DNA of 64,000 nt, taken from NCBI RefSeq assembly GCF_012396235.1, contig NZ_JAAXPA010000006.1:277386-341385 (forward strand), read 5' to 3'. This stretch comes from Rhodococcus opacus. Lineage in GTDB: Bacteria > Actinomycetota > Actinomycetes > Mycobacteriales > Mycobacteriaceae. The notes below the pieces were generated by a model. It was given only the letters and a program-made list of their open reading frames with translations, was not told the origin of the DNA and did no database searches. A program made the position numbers and the translations under genes. This document shows, one piece after another, positions 16,797-25,831 of this stretch; the first letter of the stretch is position 1; each line of letters starts with the position of its first letter.

Positions 16797-18517
16797 CGCA
16801 GATCTCCTGTCGTCGAGGCGAGGCGGCGACCGGTGAGGTAGCCGAAAGTCATGGCCGGGCCGAGGTTGATGCCGCCGGACGGGTAGTGGCCGCCCATGAC
16901 GCTGGACTGGTCGACCCCGACGGCGAACAACCCGTCGATCGGCTGGTCGTCGTCGTTGAGCACCCGCGACGCCCTGTCGGTGACCAGACCGGCGAACGTG
17001 CCGAAGCTGCCGGGCACCACCTTGACCGCGTAGAACGGGCCTTCTTCGAGCGGTGCGAGGGAGGCGTTGGGCCACGGATTGTCGGCGTCCCCGGACCCGA
17101 CGGTGAACGGGGTGGTGCCACGACCGAACTCGGGGTCGACGCCGTCGCGGGCGCCTTCGTTGAACGCTGCGACCGTCTTCTCCAGGCCATCGGGGTCGAC
17201 GCCGATCTTCTCGGCCAGCTCGCGCACCGTGCGGCCGCGGGTGAGGTAGCCGGACTTCAGGTAAGGCCACGTGGGGATCGGCAGCGGCTTGGCCATGCCG
17301 AGCGGGAAGTACCGCAGGTACTGTTGGTCGGCGATCAACCAGGAGCAGACCTCGTCGCCGTCGGGGACCTGTTCGACCATCGCCAGAGTGTAGTCGTGGT
17401 AGCCGAGGGCCTCGTTGACGAAGCGGCGACCGTCGGCGAGAACGCCGATGGCGCCGGGCTTTCCGCGGTCGAGGATGTGCGGGAACACGCCCTCCTTGCC
17501 GTTGCGGTATCGGATGATCGACACCGGGCAGTACGCCACCGGCGATGCGACCGAGCGGTCGAGTCGGCCGCCGACCGACTCGCCGAGGGTGATGCCGTCG
17601 CCGGTGGTCGTGGACGGGGTGAGGGTCCAGTGTTCACGGCCCGTGGGTGTGCGGGGGAAGAGTTCGCGGCGCCGGTCGACGTCGCGACTGAAGCCGCCCG
17701 TCGCGAGGACGACTCCGCGGCGGGCGGACACGGAGTAGGCCCCGTCCGGGCCCTCCAGCCGGACACCGGTGACGGTGCCCGCGGAGTCGGTGGTCAGCGC
17801 GGTGGCCGCCGTGCTCACGCGGATCTCGACGCCGGCGTCGAGCGCCGACCGCAGCAGCCGGCCGACGAGCGCGGTGCCGTTGACGAGCTGCTGGCCGCGG
17901 CGTGTGATGGCGAGGTCGAGCAGGTGCGTGGACACCCTGCGGGCGCAGTGCACGAATGCCTTCGCCGAACGCGTCGAGTGCAGGAAAGCCTGGAGGTCCG
18001 GGCCGGCCATGATGCCCATACCGAGGAACGACGTCTCGTAGAGCTGCCGCCGGAGCAGCGCCGCGACGTCGGGGCCGAGCTTCCGGAGGCTCACCGGCTT
18101 CGGCCCGACGGAGCGGTGTCCCGTGCCCGCACCCGGTGTGTCGCCGTGGATGTCGGCGATCTTCGCGCCCGGAACGAATTGCAGCGCCGTCTTCTTCTCG
18201 AAGAACTCGACCATCTCGGGTGCGCCGTCGAGCAGGGCATCGACCTTGGCGGCGTCGAAGTTCTCGCCGAGTCGGTGCTCGAGATAGGTGCGCGGCAGCG
18301 AGCGATCCTCGTTCACGCCGTCGGCCTGCGCGAACAGGTTCCGCGGCGTCCACATCCAGCCGCCGGACCACGCCGTCGCGCCGCCGCACGTGTCCGCCTT
18401 CTCGACGACGAGGACGGAGGCTCCCCCGTCGGCTGCGGCGACGGCGGCGGACAGACCGCCCGCTCCGGAGCCGATGACGACGACGTCGTAGGTGGCGATG
18501 GTGTGTTCGGGGGTCAT
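16793..18517 (-). CDS. FAD-dependent dehydrogenase of the KstD/fumarate-reductase family
   Basis: A 574-residue flavoprotein with an FAD site GSGAGGLSAAVAAADGG near 16-32, a GGATAWSGGWMW motif, and a C-terminal FAD motif GGHYPSGGINLGPAMTFGYLTG. The layout matches 3-ketosteroid delta-1-dehydrogenases and related succinate/fumarate flavoproteins, which introduce or remove a C=C bond next to a carbonyl. No steroid genes are nearby, so a cyclohexanone- or cyclohexenecarboxylate-type ring substrate fits the neighbourhood better. It overlaps both neighbours by 4 nt (ATGA), inside a tightly coupled operon. Confidence 0.82.
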   Translation of the reverse strand: MTPEHTIATYDVVVIGSGAGGLSAAVAAADGGASVLVVEKADTCGGATAWSGGWMWTPRNLFAQADGVNEDRSLPRTYLEHRLGENFDAAKVDALLDGAPEMVEFFEKKTALQFVPGAKIADIHGDTPGAGTGHRSVGPKPVSLRKLGPDVAALLRRQLYETSFLGMGIMAGPDLQAFLHSTRSAKAFVHCARRVSTHLLDLAITRRGQQLVNGTALVGRLLRSALDAGVEIRVSTAATALTTDSAGTVTGVRLEGPDGAYSVSARRGVVLATGGFSRDVDRRRELFPRTPTGREHWTLTPSTTTGDGITLGESVGGRLDRSVASPVAYCPVSIIRYRNGKEGVFPHILDRGKPGAIGVLADGRRFVNEALGYHDYTLAMVEQVPDGDEVCSWLIADQQYLRYFPLGMAKPLPIPTWPYLKSGYLTRGRTVRELAEKIGVDPDGLEKTVAAFNEGARDGVDPEFGRGTTPFTVGSGDADNPWPNASLAPLEEGPFYAVKVVPGSFGTFAGLVTDRASRVLNDDDQPIDGLFAVGVDQSSVMGGHYPSGGINLGPAMTFGYLTGRRLASTTGDLR

Positions 18518-19611
18518 AGCGTCTCCTGAGCGGATGTCATTGCGAAAGTCGGTGCGGGCGTGAGGTCGACGACCCGGCCGGTGCGCGAAGACTCGTAGAT
18601 CGCCGCGATGATCGCCAGCGAGGCGCGCGCGTCACGTCCGGTGACGGCAGGATCGCGACCGGTCAGGACGGAGTCCGCGAAGTCCTGCACCTGGAGTGTG
18701 TGGAAGTCGGCGAGTCCGGCGTTGACTTCGGTGACGTCGAGATTGGCGCGGACGTCGGCTGGGAACGGGGCACGGAACTCCACTTCGCCGGGGACCGTCC
18801 AGATCTCGTTGACGCCCTCCCGGCCCTCCGGGAACTCGAGGACGCTCGCAATCACACCGGTCTGCCCGATCACGGTGACCCGGTTGCCGAGGTTGTGGTT
18901 GGCGCCGGTGGTCGCGGTGACGGTAGCCGTGCCGCCCGACGCGAACGAGACGACGGCGGACGCGCTGTCCTCGGTCTCGACGTGGTCGCCGTGTGTGTGG
19001 GTGCGGATGAAGCCGCTCACCGACACGGCCTCACCCATGAACCACTGGAGCATGTCGATCTGGTGGACGGCCTGCGTCATCAGGACACCGCCGCCGTCGG
19101 TGTCCCACCGTCCGCGCCACTCGTCGGCGGAGTAGTAGGACGACGGGCGGTGGAGAAGCACCGACGCCTCACCGAGCACCGGAATGCCGATCCGGCCGTC
19201 GTCGATGGCCGTCCTGATCCGCCTCGCGGCCGGCCAGAACCGGCGCTGGAACAGCACACCGAACGTGATGCCCGCGTGGTCGGCGGCCGCGATCATCCGG
19301 TCGGCCGCGGCGACGTCGACCGCGATCGGCTTCTCGCACAGCACGTGGATCCCGGCCTCGGCGGCCGCGACGACCACCTGCTCGTGCACCGGATGCGGGG
19401 TGCAGACGGTGCACGCATCGAGGCCGAGGGCGATCAATTCCTCCACCGAACCGACGGCCCGCGCGATGCCGTGCGCGGATGCGAACTCGCGGGCGCGGTC
19501 GACGTCAGGGTCGCAGCAGCCGACCACCTCGACGCCGGTCACCTGCTGCAGGGCCCGTGCGTGGTTGCCGGCGATCTTTCCGCAGCCGACGATGCCGATA
19601 CGTAGTGCCAT
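18514..19611 (-). CDS. Gfo/Idh/MocA-family NAD(P)-dependent oxidoreductase
   Basis: A 365-residue sugar- or cyclitol-type dehydrogenase. The N-terminal Rossmann fold has GIVGCGKIAGNHA, and the conserved CEKPIAV motif places the catalytic Lys at 94. The C-terminal alpha/beta domain carries GGGVLMTQAVHQIDMLQWFMG, with the D-x3-H-like pair expected for the family. Members oxidise polyols, inositols and sugars or reduce oxo-sugars. The start ATG overlaps the preceding AKR stop by one base (TGATG), and its own stop overlaps the KstD-like gene. Confidence 0.85.
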   Translation of the reverse strand: MALRIGIVGCGKIAGNHARALQQVTGVEVVGCCDPDVDRAREFASAHGIARAVGSVEELIALGLDACTVCTPHPVHEQVVVAAAEAGIHVLCEKPIAVDVAAADRMIAAADHAGITFGVLFQRRFWPAARRIRTAIDDGRIGIPVLGEASVLLHRPSSYYSADEWRGRWDTDGGGVLMTQAVHQIDMLQWFMGEAVSVSGFIRTHTHGDHVETEDSASAVVSFASGGTATVTATTGANHNLGNRVTVIGQTGVIASVLEFPEGREGVNEIWTVPGEVEFRAPFPADVRANLDVTEVNAGLADFHTLQVQDFADSVLTGRDPAVTGRDARASLAIIAAIYESSRTGRVVDLTPAPTFAMTSAQETL

Positions 19612-20408
19612 CAGTAGTGTTCCTCGGTTTCGACGTCCCTGGCCGCGGACTCGCCGCGGTCGAGACGGTTCAGGGCGTCGACGTCCGCGCCGGTGAGCCG
19701 CACGTCGAGGGCGGCCAGGTTCTCGGCCTGGCGCGCGGGATTCGCGGATCTCGCGACCGGCACGACACCCTGCGCGAAGTGCCAGGCCAGGACCACCTGC
19801 GCGGGGGTGCGGTCGAGGCGCCGGGCGATGTCGGTGACCACGGGTGAGTCGAGCACCTCGCCGCGGCCCAGCGGGCTCCACGACTGCGTGAACACGCCGA
19901 GTTCGTCGTTCGCGCGCCGGACGGGCAGCCGGGCGAGTGACGGGTCCATCTGGATCTGGTTGACTGCCGGCGCTTCTCCGGTTTCGGTGACGACGCGACG
20001 CAGGTGCGTCTCCAGGAAATTGGAAACGCCGACGTAGCGGACGAGGCCGGCGTCGCGGCATGCGAGCATCGCCTCGAACGCCGCCACGTACCTGTCGTGG
20101 CGGGGCAGCGGCCAGTGGATGAGGAACAGGTCGAGCCGATCGAGTCCCAGATTCTTCAGGCTGCGCACGACCGCGCCTCGGATGTCACCCGACACGTGAT
20201 CGCTCCCCCGCAGTTTCGTGGTGACGAACAGCTCCTCGCGGGGCAGTCCGCACTCCGCGAGCGCCACACCCACAGCGTCCTCGTTGTCATAGATCGTGGC
20301 GGTGTCGACGAGCCGGTAGCCGGCCTCGATACCGGACAGCACGGCCCGGGTGGCGTCCGAGCCGGTCAGTGGCCAGGTCCCGAGACCGAGGGGCGGGATG
20401 TCCATCAT
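19611..20408 (-). CDS. Aldo/keto reductase
   Basis: A 265-residue AKR with the full catalytic tetrad in family spacing: Asp35 (RLVDTA), Tyr40 (IYDNE), Lys65 (TTKL) and His98 (LIHWP). VGVSNF and VNQIQMDPS follow, as in 2,5-diketogluconate reductase-like AKR5 members. It would interconvert a carbonyl and an alcohol using NADPH. Adjacent ATGs at 20408 and 20405 both lie at the overlap with the ene-reductase stop; the upstream one gives an ATGA overlap. It is part of the seven-gene coupled operon. Confidence 0.87.
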   Translation of the reverse strand: MMDIPPLGLGTWPLTGSDATRAVLSGIEAGYRLVDTATIYDNEDAVGVALAECGLPREELFVTTKLRGSDHVSGDIRGAVVRSLKNLGLDRLDLFLIHWPLPRHDRYVAAFEAMLACRDAGLVRYVGVSNFLETHLRRVVTETGEAPAVNQIQMDPSLARLPVRRANDELGVFTQSWSPLGRGEVLDSPVVTDIARRLDRTPAQVVLAWHFAQGVVPVARSANPARQAENLAALDVRLTGADVDALNRLDRGESAARDVETEEHY

Positions 20409-22354
20409 GCGCTGACCTCCTCGCGAGCTTCGGCGGCCGCGGTGATCTTCGCGGCGACGTCGGCTGCGGTGACGAGAGCGGCGTGGATGGAGCCGCCGTC
20501 GCCACTCGCGTCACCGACCGTGTGGACGCCGAGTCGCGGTGCCAGCGACCGCACTGCGGCGAGCAGGTCGGTGCGCGGCTCGACGCCGTGCGAGATCAGC
20601 AGTTCACCGGGAGCGTCCACCACCCGCTCGTCCCCGGCGGTCGAGATCACCACCCGGTCTTCCTCGATCCGCGTCACGATCGACGACAGATGGGTGGTGA
20701 GGTTCGCACTCGCCGCGAGCCGCGGCAGCAGCACGATCTTGCCGCGTCGGCCGACATCGTGGGCGATCGTCTCCTGCGGGCCGATCATGACCACCTTCGT
20801 GCCGTGCTGGAGCAGGTCGTCGGCGACCGCGGCCGCTTCCCGGTCGGCGCCGAAGATCGTGATCGCCTCGGGTGCAGGGTCTCCGCATTCCAGGAACTCG
20901 CGAACGTCGCGGACCCTCCGGGTGTCGGCCCCGGGGAGGTCGACCTCGGGTCCGCGGCCGCCCGTCGCGAGCACGACGGCCTCAAAGTCGAGTTCCGCCA
21001 GTGCGGCGGCGTCGACCCGCGTGCCGGTGTGGCAAGCGATGTCGAGGTCGGCGATCTCGGCGAGGTACCAGTCGACGATCCGTGCGTACTCGGGGTACTC
21101 GTGCAGTCGCGAGGCCAGCGCGAAATCGCCACCGAGACTGCCGCGTTCGTCGTACAGGTCGACGCGGTGCCCGGCGAGCGCGAGGTCGCGGGCGGCCGCC
21201 ATGCCCGACGGCCCGCCGCCGACGACGGCGACACGCACCGCCACGTCCGCCGGCTTCGACGGCTGCTCGAGTTCGCGGCCCACCCACGGATTGACCGAGC
21301 ACGGAACGGGTCCGGCGGCGAGGCTGTCGATGCAGTAGTTGCAGGCGATGCAAGGCCGGTACCGGCCGCCGTCCAGCGCGCGGTTCGGGAAGTCCGGGTC
21401 GGCGTGCAGGGTGCGGGCCATGCTGACGAAGTCGGCCTGCCCGGATTCGATGATCTGCGCCGCGACCTCGGGTGAGCTGATCCGGCCTGCGACTCCGACG
21501 GGGAGGTCGAAGTCCCGCGTGTACTGCTCGGAGAACGGGGCGAGGAGCCCGCGCGGCCACTCGCCGGGTTGGATGATCCACTGCCCGGATTCGTAGTTAC
21601 CGGCGGAGACGTCGAGGAAGTCGAGCCGGTCGGTGGCGATCGCGTCGATCCGGGCGCGGGTCGTCTCCGCGTCGAGACCGCCGTCGACGGCCTCGAACGC
21701 CGAGAACCGCAGTCCGAGAGCGATACCCGGTGCCATCGCGCGCACGGCGTCGATCACCTTGTTGACGAACAGTGCCGGATCGGCCCACTCGTCGTCGCGG
21801 TGGTTGTACGCCGGCGAGAGAAACTGGTGGATGAGATAGCCGTGACCGCCGTGCAGCGAGATCACGTCGACCCCGGCCTGCTGACAGCGCGCGGCGGCCT
21901 CACCCAAGCATTCGATGATGTGCTCGATGTCGTCGCCGTCGAGTTGCTCGGGCATTTCGCCGCCGACCACCGCGCACGGGATCGGTGACGGTGCGACAGG
22001 GACGAATCCGCTGACGGAACCCTGCGCGGTGCGGCCGCCGTGATTGAGTTCGACGCCGACGAGGGCACCCTGCGCATGAATCGCCTCGGCCATCTTCGCG
22101 ATGCGCGGGATGCGTTCGTCGACGTCCACTCCCATCTGCCGGACACGGCCCTTGCCGTCGGCCCGCACGTAGCTGGCCTCGGTGAAGACGAGTGCTGCGC
22201 CGCCCGCCGCACGGCGCTCGAGGTATGCGATGTACTCGTCGGTCATCGTGCCGTCGACCTCGCAGTAGTTGCGCTCCATCGGCGCCGACACGAAGCGGTT
22301 GCGCAGTCGCACGTTACCCAGGTCGAGTGGTGCGGCGAACGGACGCGCGGTCAT
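20405..22354 (-). CDS. NADH:flavin oxidoreductase/ene-reductase with Fe-S and FAD domains
   Basis: A 649-residue enzyme of the 2,4-dienoyl-CoA reductase/trimethylamine dehydrogenase class. Residues 1-330 form an old-yellow-enzyme TIM barrel with FMN (GVELNHGGRTAQG, SLHGGHGYLIHQFLSP). CIACNYC plus a later Cys near 334-351 bind a 4Fe-4S cluster with TMADH-type spacing. Residues 385-649 form FAD/NAD domains (VAVVGGGPSGMAAARDLALAG). Such enzymes reduce or oxidise C=C bonds conjugated to carbonyls, or dealkylate. In this operon it may act on ring enones with the KstD-like enzyme. It overlaps both neighbours by 4 nt. Confidence 0.87.
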   Translation of the reverse strand: MTARPFAAPLDLGNVRLRNRFVSAPMERNYCEVDGTMTDEYIAYLERRAAGGAALVFTEASYVRADGKGRVRQMGVDVDERIPRIAKMAEAIHAQGALVGVELNHGGRTAQGSVSGFVPVAPSPIPCAVVGGEMPEQLDGDDIEHIIECLGEAAARCQQAGVDVISLHGGHGYLIHQFLSPAYNHRDDEWADPALFVNKVIDAVRAMAPGIALGLRFSAFEAVDGGLDAETTRARIDAIATDRLDFLDVSAGNYESGQWIIQPGEWPRGLLAPFSEQYTRDFDLPVGVAGRISSPEVAAQIIESGQADFVSMARTLHADPDFPNRALDGGRYRPCIACNYCIDSLAAGPVPCSVNPWVGRELEQPSKPADVAVRVAVVGGGPSGMAAARDLALAGHRVDLYDERGSLGGDFALASRLHEYPEYARIVDWYLAEIADLDIACHTGTRVDAAALAELDFEAVVLATGGRGPEVDLPGADTRRVRDVREFLECGDPAPEAITIFGADREAAAVADDLLQHGTKVVMIGPQETIAHDVGRRGKIVLLPRLAASANLTTHLSSIVTRIEEDRVVISTAGDERVVDAPGELLISHGVEPRTDLLAAVRSLAPRLGVHTVGDASGDGGSIHAALVTAADVAAKITAAAEAREEVSA

Positions 22355-23253
22355 CGGGACTCCTCGAGAACGGTCGGGGCGCACTGATCGGCGAGCAGTT
22401 CGCCGAGGTGACGTCGCATGCGGTCGGGGTCGGGCGTGACCCCGGTGAGGAGGACGAACGTGTCGGCCGCCTGAGCGACGAGCATCTGACCGCCGTCGAG
22501 CACGGCGCAGCCGAGAGCGCTTGCTGCCGCGACGAGTTCGGTCCGCAGGGGGCGGTAGACGATGTCGGCGACCCACAGTCCGGGATGGAGCGCGCCGGTG
22601 TCGAACGGCGTTCCAGGATGTCCGACCATGCCGATCGGGGAGGCGTTGACGACGCCGTCGCAGCGTTCCAGGTTCGCTTCGATCGCGTCGAGGGGGATGG
22701 CCGTGACCCGCGTCTGCGGGAAGGCCGCCGCGAGGCGCGTGCAGACGTCCGCCGCGCGGGCCGGGTCGAGGTCGGCGACCCGCAGGTCCGTCACTCCGGC
22801 GGCGGCGAGCGCGTAGGCGACGGCCGAACCGGCACCGCCCGCACCGGCGAGGACGACGCGGCCGAGCGTGGCATCGGGCAGTCCCCGGCGCAGCGCCGCG
22901 AGGAATCCGCTGTGGTCGGTGTTGTGACCGATCAGTCGCCCGTCACGGACGACGACGGTGTTGACGGCACCGAGAAGTCGCGCGTTGTCGGATAATTCGT
23001 CGAGGGAGTCGACGACCACCTGCTTGCACGGGTGGGTGACGTTGAGTCCGGTGCAACCCGCTGCGACGGCCTGCCGCAGCGTGTCGCCGGAACGGTCGAC
23101 GGGGATGCCCTCCGCCGCGACGTCGAGCAGGTCGTAGCGGTAGTCGGTCAGGCCGAGGGCGGCGGCCTCGTGTTCGTGCAGCGCCGGCGACAGGGACGTG
23201 GCGATCCCTGCCCCGACGAGGCGGATCCGGTGCCGGGTGGATACGGGGTGCAT
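22351..23253 (-). CDS. Quinate/shikimate dehydrogenase (AroE/QsuD-like)
   Basis: A 300-residue AroE-fold dehydrogenase. SLSPALHEHEA (about 20-30) is the substrate loop, GLNVTHPCK places the catalytic Lys at 77, and HNTDHSG places the partner Asp at 113; VLAGAGGAGSAVAYALA is the nucleotide site. THP-x-K and the overall wording resemble Corynebacterium QsuD (quinate/shikimate dehydrogenase) more than biosynthetic AroE. Catabolic neighbours also argue against a biosynthetic role. It would oxidise a hydroxyl next to a ring carboxylate. It follows the MHS transporter by 34 bp and overlaps the ene-reductase by 4 nt. Confidence 0.85.
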   Translation of the reverse strand: MHPVSTRHRIRLVGAGIATSLSPALHEHEAAALGLTDYRYDLLDVAAEGIPVDRSGDTLRQAVAAGCTGLNVTHPCKQVVVDSLDELSDNARLLGAVNTVVVRDGRLIGHNTDHSGFLAALRRGLPDATLGRVVLAGAGGAGSAVAYALAAAGVTDLRVADLDPARAADVCTRLAAAFPQTRVTAIPLDAIEANLERCDGVVNASPIGMVGHPGTPFDTGALHPGLWVADIVYRPLRTELVAAASALGCAVLDGGQMLVAQAADTFVLLTGVTPDPDRMRRHLGELLADQCAPTVLEESR

Positions 23254-23287
23254 GAAGATCTCCTGCAGTGGTGAAGGTCCGGTCAGG

Positions 23288-24652
23288 TCAGGCCTCGGTG
23301 CGGACGAGCGCCTGGTGCCGGGTGCCGACCGTCGTCGTGCCGGGTTCGCCGAGCTGCTCGGTGGGTGTGCGGTACGTCTCGGGGCCGGTGAGCGCGGCGA
23401 CCGACGACAGCAGCGCGAAGCCCAGGCACATCCAGGCGACCGGGGTCCAGTTCGCGGTGTCGCCCGCCGACAGCCACTGCGCGATGGCCGGGGTGAAGCC
23501 GGCGACCAACAGTCCCAGCATGAGGCTCACGGCCATTCCCGTGTACCGGACCTTGGCGGGGAACTGCTCGGGGAAGTACGCCGGGTACACGCCGTTGGGC
23601 ATCGCGTAGAACAGGCCGATCAGGACGATGCCGGCCGCGAACACCATCGGCGCGCTGCCCGTTCCGATCGCGTGGAAGAACACGAACACCATGCCGGCGG
23701 CACCGACGGCGCCCGTCACGAACACCGGTTTGCGGCCGATCCGGTCGGCGAGCATTCCGAACAGCGGCTGGGTGAGGACCGCCACGAAGTTGGCGACGGC
23801 GATGGCCCACAGCATCGTGGAGCGTTCGAGCCCGGCGACCTGCACGGCGTACGCCAGCGCGAAGACGTTGACGATGGTGTTGATCATCGCGAACGTCGCG
23901 CTGAGGCTGATGCGGATCACGGTGCGCCAGTGCGAGCGGAACATCTCGACGACGGGGATGCCCGCCGTGTCGTCGTGTTCCTTCAGCTCTTCGAAGACCT
24001 CCGGCTCGTCGAGCTTGCGACGCAGCCAGACCGCAACACCCGTCACGACGATGCTGAGCAGGAAGGGCACACGCCAGCCCCACGAGTAGAGCGCGTCGTC
24101 GGGCAGCGCGGCCACGGGAATGAACACCAGGCTCGAGATGACGATGCCGAACATGATGCCGCTCATGGTGAACGAGGTGTAGAACGAGCGACGGTTGTCC
24201 GGTGCGTGTTCGAGAGTCAACGCGGAGGACCCGGGCGATTCGCCGCCGGCCGACAGGCCCTGCAGCAATCGCAGGAGCACCAGGATGATGGGCGCGGCGA
24301 TACCGATCTGGTCGTACGTGGGCAGGCAGCCGACGACCACGGTCGCGATACCCATGAGCAGGAGGCACGCCAGCAGCGAATTCTTGCGCCCGTATCGATC
24401 CCCGAGATGTCCCCACAGCACTGCGCCGAGTGGACGCGCGATGTACGCCACACCGAGCGTGCCGATCGACAGCAGGGTCGCCGTGGCTCCTCCGCCCGGG
24501 AAGAAGATCCGCGGGAAGACCAGCGCTGCCGCGGACCCGTAGATGAAGAAGTCGTAGTACTCGAGCGTGCTGCCGAGGAATCCCGAGACGGCGGCCCGGC
24601 GGGCGTTCTCGTTCGGTTGTCCCCCGGTGTCGCGAGTAGACGTGCTTGCCAT
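23288..24652 (-). CDS. MHS-family MFS transporter, first gene of the hydroaromatic operon
   Basis: A 454-residue 12-TM proton symporter of the MHS group, with [14 protein letters not shown] in TM1, [14 protein letters not shown] in the 2-3 loop and [21 protein letters not shown] in TM4. The family includes the shikimate permease ShiA, which fits the AroE-like gene 34 bp downstream. It starts at ATG 24652 with AAAGGAAC upstream. It is separated by 151 bp from the LysR gene at 24804 on the same strand; that gap should hold the operon promoter. It is paralogous in type to the transporter at 13584. Confidence 0.9.
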   Translation of the reverse strand: MASTSTRDTGGQPNENARRAAVSGFLGSTLEYYDFFIYGSAAALVFPRIFFPGGGATATLLSIGTLGVAYIARPLGAVLWGHLGDRYGRKNSLLACLLLMGIATVVVGCLPTYDQIGIAAPIILVLLRLLQGLSAGGESPGSSALTLEHAPDNRRSFYTSFTMSGIMFGIVISSLVFIPVAALPDDALYSWGWRVPFLLSIVVTGVAVWLRRKLDEPEVFEELKEHDDTAGIPVVEMFRSHWRTVIRISLSATFAMINTIVNVFALAYAVQVAGLERSTMLWAIAVANFVAVLTQPLFGMLADRIGRKPVFVTGAVGAAGMVFVFFHAIGTGSAPMVFAAGIVLIGLFYAMPNGVYPAYFPEQFPAKVRYTGMAVSLMLGLLVAGFTPAIAQWLSAGDTANWTPVAWMCLGFALLSSVAALTGPETYRTPTEQLGEPGTTTVGTRHQALVRTEA

Positions 24653-24699
24653 GGTGTTCCTTTCGTCCCAGGGATCCGGTGCGCCGCAAGGCTTCTTCG

Positions 24700-24714
24700 G
24701 AGGTGACCCACCTC
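24700..24714. promoter_or_regulatory. Inverted repeat upstream of the hydroaromatic operon
   Basis: GAGGTG-N3-CACCTC, a perfect 6-bp arm palindrome 48 bp before the transporter ATG, in the 151-bp gap after the LysR gene. It could be an operator or a weak hairpin. Further upstream the gap is AT-rich (around 24770-24800), as expected for a promoter. Confidence 0.35.
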
Positions 24715-24803
24715 ACACGAAGTTCCGGACCGTGACGAGCGTGTCATGGCGGACTATGCGCAGTCCAGCGCAAAAAAAGTCTTAGATATAGACCGAAAAT
24801 GTC

Positions 24804-25697
24804 CTAATCGGGAGTCGGGAGAATGTCCTCCGATACCGCGAGGGCCACCCGGAGCGCGTCGGAGACCCGACGCGGGGACCAGGCGAGTCCGTGGTTCATG
24901 TAGATCGGCTCACCGGTGAGCGGCACGAACACCGTGCCCGGGGGCGTGAGCGCGGCAATGCCCGACGTCATGAGCGCCACGCCGACACCCGTCGCCACCA
25001 GCATCAGGATCATGTACGGGTCGGTGATCTCCTGCACCACGCGGGGACGGAATCCCGCATCGACACAGGCCCGCATCGCGACCTCCTGCAATGCCGAGCC
25101 TGCCGACAGCGGTGTCGTGACGAACCCGTCTTCGGCGAGGTCGCGCAAGTCGATCTCCGGCTCCGACGCGAGCGGGTGGTCCGCCGGGAGCACCGCCCCG
25201 AACGGCTCGCGGCGGATCAACCGGGTGGACACCGAGGCGGTCTCCACGGGAAGTCCGACGAACGCGAGATCGAGTGCGCCACTGTCCAGTTGAGTGATGG
25301 CGTCGCGGGTCATGATGCGTCCGACGAGGGTGAGTTCGATGTCGGGGTAGCGCTGCCGGAGTGCACGGGTGAGCGGGGGCAGCGACAGGTGATTGAGCAC
25401 GCCCGTGAAGCCGATCTTGATGCGGCCGTACACGCCCCCGGCGGACGCGCGGGTGGCCTGCCGCGCGATGTCGACACTCTCGAGAATGCGGTAGGCGTGC
25501 GGCAGGAACGTGTGGCCGGCCGACGTCAGGGCCACACTGCGGGTGCTCCGCTCGAACAACGGCACGCCGATGTCCTTCTCGAGTTTGCGCACCGTCTGAC
25601 TCAGCGGCGACTGGGCCATCTGGAGCCGCGCGGCGGCCCTGCCGAAATGCAGTTCTTCGGCGACGGCGACGAACGCTTGCAGCCAGCGAATCTCCAT
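24804..25697 (-). CDS. LysR-type regulator (CatR/BenM-like)
   Basis: A 297-residue LysR protein starting MEIRWLQAFVAVAEELHFGR, with the winged helix-turn-helix in 1-60 and an effector domain from about 90. The opening (LHFGRAAARLQMAQSPLS) resembles the CatR/CatM/BenM group, which respond to aromatic-ring intermediates such as muconate. It is divergent from the SDR at 25832 (134-bp shared intergenic region) and lies directly upstream, on the same strand, of the transporter-led operon. It is the prime candidate regulator of one or both. The effector is unknown. Confidence 0.88.
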   Translation of the reverse strand: MEIRWLQAFVAVAEELHFGRAAARLQMAQSPLSQTVRKLEKDIGVPLFERSTRSVALTSAGHTFLPHAYRILESVDIARQATRASAGGVYGRIKIGFTGVLNHLSLPPLTRALRQRYPDIELTLVGRIMTRDAITQLDSGALDLAFVGLPVETASVSTRLIRREPFGAVLPADHPLASEPEIDLRDLAEDGFVTTPLSAGSALQEVAMRACVDAGFRPRVVQEITDPYMILMLVATGVGVALMTSGIAALTPPGTVFVPLTGEPIYMNHGLAWSPRRVSDALRVALAVSEDILPTPD

Positions 25698-25748
25698 CGG
25701 ATTCCCTTCGGCGAGTTTGACGAGTGTGGCTCAGCCCATATATTCCAA

Positions 25749-25788
25749 TTCGCACACAGTGTGAAACCGATCATTCTGATTTCGCACA
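25749..25788. promoter_or_regulatory. LysR-box candidates between the LysR and SDR genes
   Basis: TTCGCACA occurs at 25749-25756 and again at 25781-25788, 32 bp (about three helical turns) apart. The first copy overlaps a CACAC-A-GTGTG palindrome at 25753-25763. Paired sites on one DNA face in a divergent LysR promoter are typical of recognition and activation sites. Confidence 0.45.
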
Positions 25789-25831
25789 TAGAACAAGACT
25801 AATGCGCACACAGTCGCGAGGAGAGACCACC

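Noticed and set aside
16793..18517. A steroid-degradation label for the KstD-like gene
   Set aside because: No other steroid catabolic genes lie nearby; the family is broad and the neighbours point to hydroaromatic acids.
22351..23253. Biosynthetic shikimate dehydrogenase (aroE) for this gene
   Set aside because: The operon context is catabolic and the motif wording is closer to quinate/shikimate dehydrogenases such as QsuD, so the biosynthetic label would mislead.
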